Shown here piece after piece: positions 42,771 to 50,875 of a DNA stretch of 64,000 nt. Within the stretch, counting starts at the first letter, position 1. Each line of letters begins with the position of its first letter. The stretch comes from Heliomicrobium gestii (GTDB lineage Bacteria > Bacillota > Desulfitobacteriia > Heliobacteriales > Heliobacteriaceae). The stretch covers positions 124,001 to 188,000 of the forward strand of contig NZ_WXEX01000005.1 of the NCBI RefSeq assembly GCF_009877435.1, given 5' to 3'. The notes beneath the pieces were generated by a model that was not told the DNA's origin, made no database searches, and saw only the letters and a program-made list of their open reading frames with translations. Both the position numbers and the translations under genes were made by a program.

Positions 42771-43687
42771 CGACTTCTCCTCCCTCGACATGACCGTTGC
42801 GGTTCCCCGTCTACCAGTTGGCGGCTCAGTGCAAAGGCTTCCTCCACCGTCAACGGCAGGGGAGGCGCGCCTGGTGTTCCGAAGGGAGGAATCAGTCCCT
42901 CGCGGACGAGCGCCTGGCCCAGACGCGCTGGCGCGGGAATTTCGATGCCGAGCTTCTCAAAGACGCCTTCATGGAGCAGCGCCTCCCGGGGCGATCCCTG
43001 GAGCGCCACACGGCCCCGGTCGAGGAGGATCAGCCGGTCACAGAGCGACGCCAGGTGGCCCACCTTCTGTTCGGCGATGATCACCGTGATCCGCTGCCGC
43101 CGGTTCAGATCGGCCAGGACTTGGAGCACCGCTTCCGTCCCGTCAGGATCCAGTTCTGACGTGGGTTCATCCAGGACAAGGATGGACGGCGACAGCGCCA
43201 GGGCGGCGGCCATGGCCACCCGTTGCTTCTGACCGCCCGACAAGCCGTTGGTGGGCCGGTGGCGCAGGTCGGTGATGCCGCAAGCGGCCAGGGCGCCGGC
43301 GATGCGCGGTTCCATTTCCGCCGGGGCGACGCCGGTGTTTTCGAGGCCGAAGGCGATCTCTTCCTCGACAATGGGCGATACGATCTGTCCCTCCGGGTCA
43401 TCAAAGACGCTGCCGATCTGGCGCGCCAGATGGGCCGGCGCGATCCGGGCGACCGCCAAGGGGCCCTGTCCTTCCGGCTCGATCCAGACCTGCCCCTGCT
43501 GGCGACCCGGCTGAAAATGCGGGATCACGCCGTTGATGCAGCGGAGCAAGGTGCTTTTGCCGGCCCCGGTCGCGCCGGTGACGACGACAAATTCACCCGC
43601 TTGGATCGAAAGGTTCACGTCCGTCAGCGCCGGCGAGGCCGCGTCAGGGTATTGAAAAGACAGGTTCTCGATCGTGATGGCCGGCAC
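42767..43687 (-). CDS. ecfA1: ECF transporter ATPase, first subunit
   Basis: A 306-residue ABC ATPase. Walker A is VVTGATGAGKSTLLRCI, the Q-loop is GSVFDDPEGQIVSPIVEEEI, the signature is NGLSGGQKQRVAMA and Walker B is ILVLDEPTSELD. GTG 43687 lies eight bases after GGGGAGG and is preferred over GTG 43696, which abuts it. It pairs with ecfA2 as the heterodimeric motor. About 180 bases separate it from the TrpP-like gene; nothing clear lies in that gap. Confidence 0.92.
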   Translation of the reverse strand: MPAITIENLSFQYPDAASPALTDVNLSIQAGEFVVVTGATGAGKSTLLRCINGVIPHFQPGRQQGQVWIEPEGQGPLAVARIAPAHLARQIGSVFDDPEGQIVSPIVEEEIAFGLENTGVAPAEMEPRIAGALAACGITDLRHRPTNGLSGGQKQRVAMAAALALSPSILVLDEPTSELDPDGTEAVLQVLADLNRRQRITVIIAEQKVGHLASLCDRLILLDRGRVALQGSPREALLHEGVFEKLGIEIPAPARLGQALVREGLIPPFGTPGAPPLPLTVEEAFALSRQLVDGEPQRSCRGRRSR

Positions 43688-43873
43688 CGGCGACACCTCC
43701 CCAGGTCGTATCTACGCGCATCGTTATACTCGCGTTATTTCGCGCCCTTGCGGTTATTAGGCTTAGCCTTATTTCTCATGGTTGCGATTATTTCTCATCT
43801 GCCAGGCACGGCGTTCCCGAGTGGATTCGCCTTGGCCAGGCGCTTCGCCGGCGCCAACGCAGGCGATAGGGTT

Positions 43874-44449
43874 TTACAGTCGCAGAAACTTCTTGGCCGG
43901 CAGGTAGACCGCCTGGGCGATGACGGCGTTGAAGGCGGTCACCGGGAGCACGACGCCAATCAGGGCGCCCTTGGCGACCTCCGCCGGCAGGCCCAAGGCC
44001 AGCTTGTTGACGAGCACATAGAGGGAACCGCTGACCAGGGTGCCGATGACGGTCGCCATGAGCGGCTTGATCGAGAAACGACCGATGGTCAGATCGGAGA
44101 GGGTCGCTACGATCATGGCGCAGGCGAGGGCGCCGGCCGGTTCGGTGATCAGGTTGATGTAGGGAATCGGCGACTTGGAGGTAACCATGCTGAGGGCGCC
44201 GCCGACAACGCCGATGGCGAGAGCTTCGCCGAATTTGGGCCGGATCAGGACGATGGACAGACAGTACATGGCGATGACGAAGTTCGGCGTTATGCCGAAG
44301 ATCGGCGGCGCGACCATGCGCAGGACAGCGCCGATGGCGATGAGCATGGCCACGACGGCCAGTTGTTTCGTCCGGCCGGCGGCGCGGGCGCCCGTCTCGA
44401 CATATTGGGCTTCACTATTGAAAGCGATGGGACGGTTATCTCCGTTCAT
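43874..44449 (-). CDS. trpP: TrpP-like tryptophan transporter, ECF S-component
   Basis: A 191-residue membrane protein with about six helices. From residue 25 on it follows the Bacillus TrpP pattern: LIAIGAVLRMVAPPIFGITP, then VIGTLVSGSLYVLVNKLALG, GLPAEVAKGALIGVVLPVTA and FNAVIAQ. It would be the tryptophan-binding subunit of an ECF transporter, with the motor genes directly downstream. AGGAGGGG precedes ATG 44449; the frame is open to 44563 but that part is leader sequence. Substrate identity rests on family similarity and on the leader that looks like a TRAP target. Confidence 0.8.
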   Translation of the reverse strand: MNGDNRPIAFNSEAQYVETGARAAGRTKQLAVVAMLIAIGAVLRMVAPPIFGITPNFVIAMYCLSIVLIRPKFGEALAIGVVGGALSMVTSKSPIPYINLITEPAGALACAMIVATLSDLTIGRFSIKPLMATVIGTLVSGSLYVLVNKLALGLPAEVAKGALIGVVLPVTAFNAVIAQAVYLPAKKFLRL

Positions 44450-44484
44450 CTGTGTACCCCTCCTGTTTTTTTCTTCCGAGAAAA

Positions 44485-44516
44485 CTAAGAAAGCCAGACC
44501 GAGTTCGGCCTGGCTT
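44485..44516 (-). terminator. Intrinsic terminator within the trpP leader
   Basis: AAGCCAGGCCGA and TCGGTCTGGCTT (12-bp arms, one G-U pair, two-base loop) are followed on the minus strand by TCTTAGTTTTC. It lies upstream of the trpP ribosome binding site, so it would stop transcription before the gene. Confidence 0.85.
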
Positions 44517-44576
44517 GAGTGGGCAAAAACAATGCCCCTGATTATGATCCGATCGTACTCCATTTCCGAAGCGTTT

Positions 44577-44642
44577 CTCGGCTCAACTCAACTCGGCTCA
44601 ACTCCTCTCGTATACAATTGTGCTCTTCACTCTTCTCAACTC
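44577..44642 (-). promoter_or_regulatory. Eleven GAG triplets: probable TRAP-binding site
   Basis: On the minus strand, eleven GAG triplets occupy 44642 down to 44577. Triplets 1-3 and 5-11 are separated mostly by two bases (TT, AA, AG, CC); triplets 3 and 4 by four; and 4 and 5 by thirteen, which could loop out. TRAP is an 11-subunit ring that binds (G/U)AG repeats of this spacing in Bacillus trp and trpP mRNAs. Confidence 0.75.
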
Positions 44643-44666
44643 CGGAATCAGGCTCTCCCGATTCCG
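44643..44666 (-). other. Perfect stem-loop directly upstream of the GAG triplets
   Basis: CGGAATCGGG and CCTGATTCCG pair over ten positions around an AGAG tetraloop (one G-U pair). It ends one base before the first GAG, as the 5' stem-loop does in the Bacillus trp leader, where it contacts TRAP. Confidence 0.75.
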
Positions 44667-44697
44667 CGCTCAGCCTTCGGAAAGGATGATTGGGTTT

Positions 44698-44706
44698 ACT
44701 ATACCA
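44698..44706 (-). promoter_or_regulatory. Extended -10 promoter of the trpP operon
   Basis: TGGTATAGT on the minus strand fits an extended -10 element (TGN plus TATAGT). No good -35 is present. Transcription would start near 44691, about 25 bases before the stem-loop. Confidence 0.5.
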
Positions 44707-44748
44707 CAAGGGAGACAGAAGCGCTATAGTTATTTTAATAAAAGCTGG

Positions 44749-45150
44749 CTATCGCTGAATGGTCTTTTCTACCGACAAGAGACCCTGCTGGTCAACAGAA
44801 ACGATATCAACCATCACGGTGATTTTACTGATTAAATCAAAAGAACCCAATAGTTCTTCTTCGTTTTCTCTATTGTTCCGATCGGTATATTTCATGTGCA
44901 AGTTGCCTGCCAGGGGTTCCTTGGGGTGGATTTTTAATGAATATCGTTCCTGCTAACCCAAGCTTGGAATGGGATATTCTTGCGGGGATTGAAAGTACGA
45001 GATGGACAAACCATCGATTTTTTCGTCCGTCCCGTTATGGACAATAATCGTATAGCCATCTGTGAGGGTTGATGCGAATAAGAAAACAGCACTCCCCATG
45101 CACACTAAAATCCCTAGCCATACGGCGATGGCGATTTTTCTTTTACTCAT
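44749..45150 (-). pseudogene. Small secreted protein gene split by an in-frame amber codon
   Basis: ATG 45150 begins a 65-residue product with one hydrophobic segment (residues 6-28), then TIIVHNGTDEKIDGLSISYF, ending at TAG 44953-44955. The same frame continues without interruption for another 67 codons, to 44749, and reads like the rest of one domain: RYSLKIHPKEPLAGNLHMKY, then EEELLGSFDLISKITVMVDI. The two halves look like a single extracytoplasmic protein of about 133 residues. No homologue recognised. A single C-to-T change at a CAG codon would explain the stop. Whether it is a recent null mutation, a readthrough site or a sequencing error cannot be told here. Confidence 0.65.
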
Positions 45151-45180
45151 CCTTGATCCTCTCTCTTTGATTCACAGACC

Positions 45181-46239
45181 TCACAAGGGAACCTTAAGCA
45201 AAGGACGCAGATCGGCATAGGGGATGGTCACTGGCAAAAAGGCGCCGCCATCCGGCGTGGATTCAGCACCTTCACCACCTTGGAAAAACAGGACGAGTCC
45301 CTCCGCACTGAGATGGAACCGTTGCGTCTGGAGCACGCCCGCCCCGTCCAGATTTCGCTCCGCGAAGGAACGGGCGATCTGCTCGGGGAGGGCTTTTTTG
45401 ATCACGGGGAGATCGGCGCTGTCACGGAAGAGATCAGGCAAGGCGTACACCTGTCCCGTTGCGGTGTTGATGGTCAGGGCGGACACGTCGGTGTGTCCAT
45501 GGGGGCCGCCGGAATAGGCGTCGTCGCGAAAGAATAAGCTGAGCAGCTCTTTTTGATTGTAGGTCACTTGATAGTTGCACTCTAGGGCCATTGTCGTATC
45601 GCGATAGCCGAAATTCAGCAGTTCAGCGGCCTTCGCCCGCAGTTCCCCCATGTGATCCTTTTTGAACGCGTCGATCCGCTCTTTGATCTGCCGGTTGAGG
45701 CGATCTTGGGCCGTCATGTCGGTCATCCCGGTAAGTTGCGGGTACTGGATCTTGACCGAGACGCCCCCGTCGTCATGGAACTCCTTGCGGGTGGCGATGG
45801 TGATGGGATTTTCCTTAATCGGTGTCATCGCCACTGTCTGGTTCGCCTGATCCCATTGAACCTGGAGTCCCAGGTTTTCCGCGATGAAACGGAGTGGGCC
45901 ATAGGCGCGCCCATCGATGACACGAGAAGGACTGGGAAGGACAATTTCATGATCGTTGACGGTCACGTCATGATTCCCGATCTGGAGATGCAGCACTTTA
46001 TCGCCCTTGGTGAAGGTGACAGACTGGCTCGCTTCATCCCAATCAACAGCGCAGTTCATTTTTTCACCGATCTCTCGCAGCGGGACGAAGGTCTGCCGAT
46101 CGATGATGCGACCGGCGAGACTTACCGGCTGACCGTTGAGTTGAATCGGGATGAGGGAACCTGCATCGGCTGCAGCGATTCCGGGGAGAGATATCACCGC
46201 CGCTGCGGCGAGGACGAGGGTTCCTATCCTTTTCCTCAT
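45181..46239 (-). CDS. Secreted protein: copper amine oxidase N-like domain plus RsiV/DUF3298-like domain
   Basis: A 352-residue exported protein. The signal peptide runs to about residue 25 (ISLPGIAAADA). Residues about 30-140 are two copper-amine-oxidase-N-like units (FVPLREIGEKMNCAVDWDEA and YGPLRFIAENLGLQVQWDQA), a common cell-surface module in Clostridia that does not itself imply amine oxidase activity. Residues about 155-345 resemble DUF4163/DUF3298 as in RsiV (FFRDDAYSGGPHGHTDVSAL). RsiV-type domains bind lysozyme in Bacillus; binding here is unknown. AAGGAG lies before ATG 46239, chosen over an upstream in-frame ATG. Confidence 0.85.
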   Translation of the reverse strand: MRKRIGTLVLAAAAVISLPGIAAADAGSLIPIQLNGQPVSLAGRIIDRQTFVPLREIGEKMNCAVDWDEASQSVTFTKGDKVLHLQIGNHDVTVNDHEIVLPSPSRVIDGRAYGPLRFIAENLGLQVQWDQANQTVAMTPIKENPITIATRKEFHDDGGVSVKIQYPQLTGMTDMTAQDRLNRQIKERIDAFKKDHMGELRAKAAELLNFGYRDTTMALECNYQVTYNQKELLSLFFRDDAYSGGPHGHTDVSALTINTATGQVYALPDLFRDSADLPVIKKALPEQIARSFAERNLDGAGVLQTQRFHLSAEGLVLFFQGGEGAESTPDGGAFLPVTIPYADLRPLLKVPL

Positions 46240-46384
46240 GGCACTGCTCCTTAAACGCACTCATTCAAAGGCGAAGATGGTCACCGCGTTCTTAACCGAA
46301 GTCGCTTGGTTACATTCGCACGTACCCGAAGCGTGGCAGGCAGGGTAGTGACGTCCGCACAAATATACAGAACGTCGTTTTCAA

Positions 46385-46409
46385 ATCAATTTTATTTGAT
46401 ATAATGGGT
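46385..46409 (+). promoter_or_regulatory. ArsR-type operator and promoter
   Basis: AATCAA and TTTGAT form an imperfect inverted repeat (AATCAATTTTATTTGAT) overlapping the spacer between TTTTCA and TATAAT (16 bases apart), just before the ArsR gene. This is the usual layout for ArsR autoregulation. Confidence 0.65.
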
Positions 46410-46425
46410 TTAGGAGTTGATCACC

Positions 46426-46719
46426 GTGGACGTCGTCAAGATTGCCAAAGCCTTTTCCGATCCCTTGCGTTGGCAGATCTTCTTGCGCATTCTAAACCGC
46501 GAAGCCGCCTTTCGCGAAACAAACAAACCGGGGGTTTGCGTCTGCGACCTTGTCGAGGGCATGGGCCTGCTGCAATCGAAGGTTTCCTACCACATCAAAG
46601 AATTGAAAGAGGCCGGGTTAATTACCGAAGTGGCCCAGGGAAAGTGGAACTACTATTCCGTCAACCGGGATACCTTGCGAACATACCTGGGCACACTGGG
46701 CGAACTGTTCGATCGCTAG
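46426..46719 (+). CDS. ArsR-family repressor
   Basis: A 97-residue winged-helix repressor: AKAFSDPLRWQIFLRIL, then CDLVEGMGLLQSKVSYHIKE and LKEAGLITEVAQGKWNYYSV. A CVC pair (GVCVCDLVE) sits at the start of the DNA-binding helix region, where As(III)-sensing ArsR proteins keep CxC. This suggests an arsenite or soft-metal sensor. GTG 46426 lies nine bases after TAGGAG. It is followed by a permease and a small thioredoxin, all plus strand. Confidence 0.88.
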   Translation: MDVVKIAKAFSDPLRWQIFLRILNREAAFRETNKPGVCVCDLVEGMGLLQSKVSYHIKELKEAGLITEVAQGKWNYYSVNRDTLRTYLGTLGELFDR

Positions 46720-46782
46720 TCTTTTTTTGCCCGGAAACATCAAGATTCGTTGATGGATTGACGCTGTTAGGAGTGGAGCCAC

Positions 46783-47730
46783 ATGTTAGAATGGTTTGCC
46801 GACCTCGTCGTCTACCGGTGGATCGGCCTCACCAAAGGCGAGCACCTCACAGAAGCGCTGCACTTTTTTATCTACGATGTCCTGAAAATCCTCCTGCTCT
46901 TGACGGTGATCATCTATGCCGTCTCCATCGTCCGCAGCTTCTTCCCACCAGAGCGGACGAAGAAGCTCCTCTCCCACAAGCGGGAGTTTGTCGGCAACAT
47001 CGCGGCTGCCCTGTTGGGCGTCGTGACGCCTTTTTGTTCCTGTTCCGCCGTCCCCATGTTCATCGGGTTCGTCGAATCAGGGGTGCCGCTGGGGGTGACC
47101 TTCTCCTTCCTGATCTCGTCGCCGATGGTGAATGAGGTCGCCCTGGTGCTGTTGTTCGGACTGTTCGGCTGGAAAATCGCCGGCATCTACATGGCCACCG
47201 GCTTGACCGTCGCCGTCGTCGGCGGGATGCTCATCGGCCGGGCCAAGATGGAGGATCAGGTCGCCGAGTATGTCTACCAGATCAAGATGCCGGAGGTGGA
47301 AATCGCGTCGCTCACATGGCGGCAGCGACATGATTACGGTGTGCAATACACCCGAGATATCCTGAAAAAAATCTGGATCTACGTCATCGCCGCCATCGCC
47401 ATCGGCGGCTTGATCCACGGGTATGCGCCAGCCGATTTCCTGGTCCGTTACGCCGGTCCCGATAACCTCTTCGCCGTTCCCCTGGCCGTGCTCATCGGCA
47501 TCCCCTTGTACTCGAATGCCGCGGGCATCATTCCGATTGTCCACGTATTGATGGAAAAGGGCGTGGCCTTCGGCACCGTGCTCGCCTTCATGATGGCCGT
47601 CACCGCCCTTTCCCTGCCGGAGATGATCATCTTGAAGCAGGTGCTGAAACCCAAGTTGATCGGCCTGTTTGTGGGGATCATGGCGCTAACGATCACCTTT
47701 GTCGGGTACCTCTTTAACGCCATCCTATAA
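46783..47730 (+). CDS. UPF0718-family permease (ArsP-like)
   Basis: A 315-residue membrane protein with about eight helices. It has GVVTPFCSCSAVPMFIGFVES (the CxCSA motif of this family) and SFLISSPMVNEVALVLLFGLFG. ArsP members export trivalent organoarsenicals; others in the family handle different metals. TAGGAG precedes ATG 46783. The co-transcribed ArsR and thioredoxin genes make metalloid detoxification the best guess. It is a distant paralogue of the zinc-box-linked permease at 28657-29778. Confidence 0.85.
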   Translation: MLEWFADLVVYRWIGLTKGEHLTEALHFFIYDVLKILLLLTVIIYAVSIVRSFFPPERTKKLLSHKREFVGNIAAALLGVVTPFCSCSAVPMFIGFVESGVPLGVTFSFLISSPMVNEVALVLLFGLFGWKIAGIYMATGLTVAVVGGMLIGRAKMEDQVAEYVYQIKMPEVEIASLTWRQRHDYGVQYTRDILKKIWIYVIAAIAIGGLIHGYAPADFLVRYAGPDNLFAVPLAVLIGIPLYSNAAGIIPIVHVLMEKGVAFGTVLAFMMAVTALSLPEMIILKQVLKPKLIGLFVGIMALTITFVGYLFNAIL

Positions 47731-47760
47731 ATCATCAAATCATCGGGGAGGAATCGTTCC

Positions 47761-47991
47761 ATGGAGATCAAAGTCCTGGGCGCCGGGTGCGCCAAATGCA
47801 ACCAACTGGAGACACTGGTCAAGCAGACCCTTCAAGAATTGGGCAAAGAAGCGACAGTGGAAAAAGTGACCGACTTTCCGGCGATCATGTCCTTCGGCGT
47901 CATGGCCACGCCGGCCCTGGTCGTAGACGGGAAGGTGAAGGTGTCAGGACGCCTGCCGTCGGCGGCTGAGGTGAAAGGATTTTTGAGTTAG
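47761..47991 (+). CDS. Small thioredoxin-like protein (CxxC)
   Basis: A 76-residue member of the small redox-disulfide family (TM0996/MTH895 type). The active site is GAGCAKCNQLE, and the cis-Pro region is MATPALVVDGKV. Such genes often follow UPF0718 permeases. GGGGAGG lies before ATG 47761, 30 bases after the permease stop. It probably reduces the permease, the metalloid or a partner protein; this is inference. Confidence 0.9.
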   Translation: MEIKVLGAGCAKCNQLETLVKQTLQELGKEATVEKVTDFPAIMSFGVMATPALVVDGKVKVSGRLPSAAEVKGFLS

Positions 47992-48029
47992 TCGATGACG
48001 GAACCGGATCGGTGACCAAAAAGACACAG

Positions 48030-48076
48030 TGTAGCCTGTTCGTCCCCCATCGGGGTTTGAACAGGCTACATTGCTT
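48030..48076. terminator. Bidirectional terminator
   Basis: TGTAGCCTGTTC and GAACAGGCTACA arms with an inner CCCC/GGGG pairing, between the convergent thioredoxin and nitroreductase genes. Confidence 0.85.
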
Positions 48077-48888
48077 TACTGCCAGGTGACCTGCAGGGGG
48101 TTCCTGTCGACGAGACGCCGGTAGGTATATTGGGGATATCCCACCATCAGCCCGCCAACAACAGCTTTGTCTTCCGGCAAAGCCAAGAGGTCGAGCAACG
48201 GCGCGTAACCGGTGGAGGCGCAGCTCTCAAAGAACCCAGCCCAGCAGGTTCCCAAACCGATGGACGGCGCAAACAGTTCAGCGTAGGTCAGCGAAAAATG
48301 AGCGTTATCGCGGCCTCGCCGCAGGAAGTCCGTTGGCGTCAAGGCGACGATCAGGCTGGGCGCGCCCCGCAGAATCACATCGTGACCGGTTTTGCGGTGC
48401 TTCTCGACGGTTCCGGCAAAATAGGCCGCCCAGGGCGCCCCCTTTTGCACCTCCGCCTCCATCCAGTCCACCGTCGCCGCCGTGATCGCCCGGAGCACAT
48501 GGGCGCTTTCGATGACATGGTAGGAGACGCCTTGGGAGTTACCGCCGGTCGGCGCCATCCGGGCGATGTCCAGCAGCTGCAGGATCTTTTCGCGTGGCGC
48601 CGGCTCCGGTTTGTAACAGCGGATCGAGCGCCGGGCGCGCAGAAAACGGGCCGCCGTCTCGGCATCCAGCACCGGCGTCTTCTCCAGGGGCGTCTGTTGG
48701 GCCATGGGCGCCTTTTCATGATCGAGCGCGCCATGGGGGCAAACGGCGACACAGTGACCGCAGGCGATACAGGGCACTTTCAGCGCCTCCGGTCCGCCGT
48801 CACCCATCGCGATGACTCCGGTCGGACAGACGTCGGCGCAAGCGCCGCAGCGGGTGCATTTTTCCGGGTCGATGTAAAGCAAAGCCAT
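48076..48888 (-). CDS. Nitroreductase fused to a 2x[4Fe-4S] ferredoxin domain
   Basis: A 270-residue protein. Residues 1-60 are a bacterial ferredoxin with two C-x2-C-x2-C-x3-C sets (CTRCGACADVCPTGV and CIACGHCVAVCPHGA). Residues about 80-270 are the FMN-binding nitroreductase fold (RFLRARRSIRCYKPEPAPRE, LLDIARMAPTGGNSQGVSYH). It would pass electrons from the clusters to FMN and reduce an unknown acceptor. GAGAGG lies ten bases before ATG 48888. Confidence 0.9.
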   Translation of the reverse strand: MALLYIDPEKCTRCGACADVCPTGVIAMGDGGPEALKVPCIACGHCVAVCPHGALDHEKAPMAQQTPLEKTPVLDAETAARFLRARRSIRCYKPEPAPREKILQLLDIARMAPTGGNSQGVSYHVIESAHVLRAITAATVDWMEAEVQKGAPWAAYFAGTVEKHRKTGHDVILRGAPSLIVALTPTDFLRRGRDNAHFSLTYAELFAPSIGLGTCWAGFFESCASTGYAPLLDLLALPEDKAVVGGLMVGYPQYTYRRLVDRNPLQVTWQ

Positions 48889-48963
48889 GCCGTTGATTCC
48901 TCTCTTCCCTATCGCTTGCCCGTTCATGGCGCGCAAGCGGTGTCCCTGTATTCATTTATGAAG

Positions 48964-49016
48964 CAAAAAAAAGCAGGCGTCAACCCTCCTTTTGGGGTGA
49001 CGCCTGCCGCTTTTTA
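48964..49016. terminator. Bidirectional terminator
   Basis: GCAGGCGTCAACCC and GGGGTGACGCCTGC arms with A and T tracts on either side, at the end of the SulP gene. Confidence 0.88.
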
Positions 49017-49036
49017 TGTCCGATGCCCGTACCGGA

Positions 49037-50875
49037 TTAGGGCTGCTGCCCTGGCGCCGGTGTCAGCCGCCCCGGCTCTCGCCCTGCTCGTTCCGGCTGG
49101 GTCAATCCAACGGCAGCAGTCACGGCCCGTTCCTTGCATTCGTAAAAGGCCTGGTGGGGGCATCCGACACAGCGCTGCTTGCCGATGCGGGTCAGGGCGA
49201 AGGTGATGGCCTGCCCGGTCCGCAGGAAGAACTGGGCCTCGCCGATCTGATCATAAAGACCCGATTTGCGCAGCAACTCTTCCGGTTGGGGCTTCAATCC
49301 GGTGACGAGCACAACGCCGCCGCGCCTGCGGAAGTCGCGGACGATCTCCTCGAACACCATCTCCCCGGTGGCGTCCATCATGGGCACATGGCCCATGCGC
49401 AGGATGAGCACCTTGGGTCGCGCCTGGATGCACTCGCTGATCGTTTTTTCAAACAGTGCGGCAGCGCCGAAAAAGAGGGCGCCGTCGATGGTGTAGATGG
49501 CGATCTGGGGACAGTCATGGATCGGTGTCACCGCCTCTGGCGCCAGCTTCTCGCCCTGCTCCGGGTCAGGGAGGACCTTCTGGACCGCCAGGGTTTCGCT
49601 CATGTTGTTGATAAAAACGGCGGCGGCGATGACCATGCCCGCGCCGACGGCGACGGTCAGGTCGAAGACGACGGTCATCCCAAAGGTGACCAGCAGCACC
49701 GTGGCGTCGCTGCGGGTGGTGCGCAAGAGGTGCATGAACTCGCGGCGATCGCTCATGTTCCAGGCCACCCGCATCAGGATGGGCGACATGCTCACGAGGG
49801 GAACCTGGGAGACGTAGGGCGCAAAGAGCAACACAAGCAAAAAGACGGTCAGCGAGTGGACCAGCGCCGCCACTGGCGTGCCGCCGCCGCTGCGGATGTT
49901 CGTCGCCGTCCGGGCGATGGCGCCGGTGGCGGGGATGCCGCCGAAAAAGGGCACGACCAGGTTGGCGATCCCCTGACCGATCAGTTCGCGGTTGCTGTCA
50001 TGGCGCTTGCCCGTCATGCCGTCAGCGACAACGGCCGACAGGAGCGACTCGATGCTGCCCAGGGCGGCGATCGTCATGGCCGGCCCCAGCATCTGTTGCG
50101 CCTTGTCCAAGGTGAACGAGGGCAACTGAAAGGCCGGCCATCCGGCAGCGAGTTCACCGAACTTGGATCCGATCGTCTCAACAGCGCCGCCGAAGGCGAC
50201 CTGGGCGAAGACGGTCGACAGGACGATCCCGACGAGGGGACTGGGCACCGAAGGCAGGATCTTCGGCGAATAGAGCAGGCAGATCAGGCAGACCAGGGCG
50301 ACGGCGACGCTCTGCCACTGGGTCGTATCGAGATGACGACCAAGTTCCGCCACATTGTCGAGAAAGTCCTTGTGTTTGACGACGCCTTGCAGGCCGAGGA
50401 AGGTGTCGATCTGGCCAAAAAAGATAATCACCGCGATGCCGGCGGTGAAACCGACCGTGACCGGCCGGGGAATAAACTTGATCAGCGCGCCCATGCGGGT
50501 CATGCCCATGAAGATGAGGATCAGGCCCGCCATCGCGCCGGCGATCATCAGGTTATCATAGCCATAGGTCATGACGATGGAAAACAAGAGCGGCACAAAG
50601 GCGCCTGTCGGTCCGCCGATCTGGACATGGGATCCGCCAAAGAGCGCAATCAGCGCCCCGGCCACAACAGCGGTGTAGATCCCCTGTTCCGGTTTGACCC
50701 CTGAAGCGATGGCGAAGGCCAAAGCGAGCGGTATGGCCACCAAGCCCACCGTGATGCCGGCGACCATGTCCTTGCGCAACTGCTCCTGCGAGTACCCGTC
50801 CATGCGGCCTCCGAGCAGCCGCGTTTTGATCGCCATCCGAATCGATGGTCCATCCCAACGCATCGGTTCATCCAC
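49037..50875 (-). CDS. SulP-family anion transporter with STAS domain
   Basis: A 612-residue transporter. About residues 30-425 form the membrane core with GLVAIPLALAFAIASGVKPE, GGSHVQIGGPTGAFVPL and GGIPATGAIARTATNIRSGG. A STAS domain covers about 450-565 (DGALFFGAAALFEKTI, MMDATGEMVFEEIV). The last 45 residues hold a small Cys cluster (RCVGCPHQAFYECKERA) that is unusual for the family. Substrate could be sulfate, bicarbonate or another anion. The start is uncertain: GTG 50875 is the longest form; ATG 50803 (MDGYSQEQL) has a closer GGAGG. Confidence 0.88.
   Translation of the reverse strand: MDEPMRWDGPSIRMAIKTRLLGGRMDGYSQEQLRKDMVAGITVGLVAIPLALAFAIASGVKPEQGIYTAVVAGALIALFGGSHVQIGGPTGAFVPLLFSIVMTYGYDNLMIAGAMAGLILIFMGMTRMGALIKFIPRPVTVGFTAGIAVIIFFGQIDTFLGLQGVVKHKDFLDNVAELGRHLDTTQWQSVAVALVCLICLLYSPKILPSVPSPLVGIVLSTVFAQVAFGGAVETIGSKFGELAAGWPAFQLPSFTLDKAQQMLGPAMTIAALGSIESLLSAVVADGMTGKRHDSNRELIGQGIANLVVPFFGGIPATGAIARTATNIRSGGGTPVAALVHSLTVFLLVLLFAPYVSQVPLVSMSPILMRVAWNMSDRREFMHLLRTTRSDATVLLVTFGMTVVFDLTVAVGAGMVIAAAVFINNMSETLAVQKVLPDPEQGEKLAPEAVTPIHDCPQIAIYTIDGALFFGAAALFEKTISECIQARPKVLILRMGHVPMMDATGEMVFEEIVRDFRRRGGVVLVTGLKPQPEELLRKSGLYDQIGEAQFFLRTGQAITFALTRIGKQRCVGCPHQAFYECKERAVTAAVGLTQPERAGREPGRLTPAPGQQP

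Noticed and set aside
49016-50704. Long plus-strand frame opposite the SulP gene
   Set aside because: Asp/Gly/His-rich antisense artefact with no credible start.
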